5,471 nt of DNA from Desulfuromusa sp. (GTDB taxonomy: Bacteria; Desulfobacterota; Desulfuromonadia; Desulfuromonadales; Geopsychrobacteraceae). The notes under the pieces were generated by a model. It saw nothing but the letters and a program-made list of their open reading frames with translations, was not told the DNA's origin and did no database searches. Each line of letters begins with the position of its first letter. The stretch's first letter is position 1. The stretch covers positions 1 through 5,471 of the forward strand of contig JAGGWI010000102.1 of assembly GCA_021157505.1 (NCBI GenBank), given 5' to 3'. Shown piece by piece: positions 4,510 to 5,471 of this stretch. The position numbers and the translations under genes were made by a program.

Positions 4510-5424
4510 ATGACCAACAGAGTCGGTTTTAAACCGCTCAAAATAACGAAATCAATTCTACTCTCCATCCTTCTCTGCGGCCTCACCTTGGGTTGCACCT
4601 TGATCCCGGAGCAGAAACAGTTTGTTTCCTCCCTGCAAGACCTCCCTCTGACCAGAAGCAATGGCAGCTGTTCAGACAGTATTGTTGCTCAGGAGTTCGG
4701 GAGAACCGACAGCTCAACAGCGAAACTTTCAGCCGACAGTATCTCCATCTTGAACTGGAACATCTACAAGGGGCAAAAGCAAGAATGGGACACTGATCTG
4801 CTACAGCTCAGCCAATCAAAAGATATCATTATTCTGCAGGAAGCCCCTTTGAATGATCGACTCCAGGAAATACTGAACCAGGAGAATCTATACTGGAACC
4901 TCAACAGCGCCTTTATATTCAACGGCACGGAAGCAGGGGTCCTGGTGGCATCTTCAGTTCCACCTCTGGGGAGTTGCGGTCTGCGACTCAGCGAGCCGAT
5001 TATCAGTGTTCCAAAAACAATTCTGATCAGCAGCTATACAATTACCGACTCAACAGAGAACCTTCTGGTAGCCAATATCCATGGGATCAATTTTTCTCTG
5101 GGGGTAGGGGCTTATCAGAAACAGCTTGATAGTCTGCAGGATGTTTTAACGAAGCATACTGGCCCTATTATTCTGGCTGGTGATTTTAACAACTGGAGTA
5201 AAAAGCGTACTGCCATCATGTTGAAGCTTGCAGAAAAACTCTCTTTGCAACCGCTGATTTATACTAAAGACAGTCGCACAACCTTTTGGGGCGACCCGGT
5301 GGATCATGTGCTGTACCGCGGCCTGGAACCTGTTTCCCACACGGTCCATACAGTGACATCCTCGGACCATAATCCAATATCGGTGACCTTTCGGCTAGCC
5401 AGAAAAGAACCAAAACCTTTATAA
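4510..5424 (+). CDS. Endonuclease/exonuclease/phosphatase-family lipoprotein
   Basis: A 304-residue protein with a lipoprotein-type signal: basic start, hydrophobic stretch at about residues 15-27, then TLGC with Cys29 as the lipidation site. The following residue is Thr, not Asp, so sorting to the outer membrane is expected. From residue 78 on it shows the EEP (DNase I-like) fold motifs in order: ILNWNIYKG (N84), ILQEAP (E111), ANIHG (H191), AGDFNNW (D225, N227), VDHVLYRG (D265, H266) and SSDHNPI (D286, H287). These are the metal-binding and catalytic residues of the family, so an Mg-dependent phosphodiesterase or phosphatase is likely; related proteins include E. coli YafD. The substrate (nucleic acid, phospholipid or sugar phosphate) cannot be decided. 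I chose ATG 4510 because AAGGA lies six bases ahead and it places the signal peptide at the N-terminus. An upstream GTG at 4459 would add 17 polar residues. It diverges from the nucleotidyltransferase module and appears monocistronic within the window. Confidence 0.85.
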   Translation: MTNRVGFKPLKITKSILLSILLCGLTLGCTLIPEQKQFVSSLQDLPLTRSNGSCSDSIVAQEFGRTDSSTAKLSADSISILNWNIYKGQKQEWDTDLLQLSQSKDIIILQEAPLNDRLQEILNQENLYWNLNSAFIFNGTEAGVLVASSVPPLGSCGLRLSEPIISVPKTILISSYTITDSTENLLVANIHGINFSLGVGAYQKQLDSLQDVLTKHTGPIILAGDFNNWSKKRTAIMLKLAEKLSLQPLIYTKDSRTTFWGDPVDHVLYRGLEPVSHTVHTVTSSDHNPISVTFRLARKEPKPL

Positions 5425-5454
5425 AATATCTGCATCGATCAGCGTACTTTAAAC

Positions 5455-5468
5455 ATCGACAGCTCGAT
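5455..5468. repeat. Small inverted repeat at the window end
   Basis: ATCGA (5455-5459) and TCGAT (5464-5468) are complementary around CAGC, about 30 bases after the lipoprotein stop. It could belong to a terminator or a repeat continuing past the window. No T-run is visible before the sequence ends. Confidence 0.2.
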
Positions 5469-5471
5469 AAC

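Noticed and set aside
1..5471. tRNA or rRNA genes
   Set aside because: No cloverleaf-like segment with a T-loop GGTTCGAATCC-type motif or rRNA core sequence was seen by eye on either strand.

Overview
The window looks like an accessory, repeat-marked stretch of a Gram-negative bacterial chromosome. The Gram-negative call rests on an outer-membrane beta-barrel protein with a signal peptide and terminal Phe, and on a lipoprotein whose +2 residue is not Asp. The general look (moderate GC, a TIGR04219-like barrel, small orphan membrane proteins, transposon relics) would fit a marine delta-type proteobacterium such as a Desulfobulbales relative. That placement is inference and should be held loosely.

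Layout, left to right. Positions 1-165 form a compact MITE-like element bounded by perfect 18-bp terminal inverted repeats. It has inserted into the 3' end of a small four-helix membrane protein gene (minus strand, start at 594) and supplies that gene's last eight codons and stop. Between about 620 and 700 lies GGGAC-rich sequence that resembles a remnant of a REP-associated element. An outer-membrane barrel protein of the TIGR04219 type follows (713-1516, minus). Its upstream region contains a short relic of what looks like an IS630-type transposase N-terminus. A divergent gene of unknown function (1770-2384, plus) encodes a cytoplasmic domain, a basic linker and one membrane helix. Convergent with it is a hotdog-fold acyl-CoA thioesterase (2441-2890, minus).

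The most interesting part is 2975-4303. Two overlapping minus-strand genes encode a minimal nucleotidyltransferase (DUF6036/AbiEii-like, with GGTA and DVD motifs) and a helical partner with a basic, possibly DNA-binding C-terminus. They sit behind a sigma70-like promoter (TTGACA) overlaid by three AT-rich operator-like sites spaced exactly 22 bp, two helical turns, apart. Overlapping genes, a nucleotidyltransferase and a palindromic operator over the promoter together suggest an autoregulated toxin-antitoxin-like module. This is inference: the toxicity and the partner's role are not shown by sequence alone.

Divergent from that module, a plus-strand gene (4510-5424) encodes an endonuclease/exonuclease/phosphatase-fold lipoprotein with all the main catalytic motifs visible. 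The final 47 bases hold only a small inverted repeat. Apart from the two-gene module, the genes do not form an obvious pathway; the window reads as a patchwork of single genes separated by mobile-element debris.
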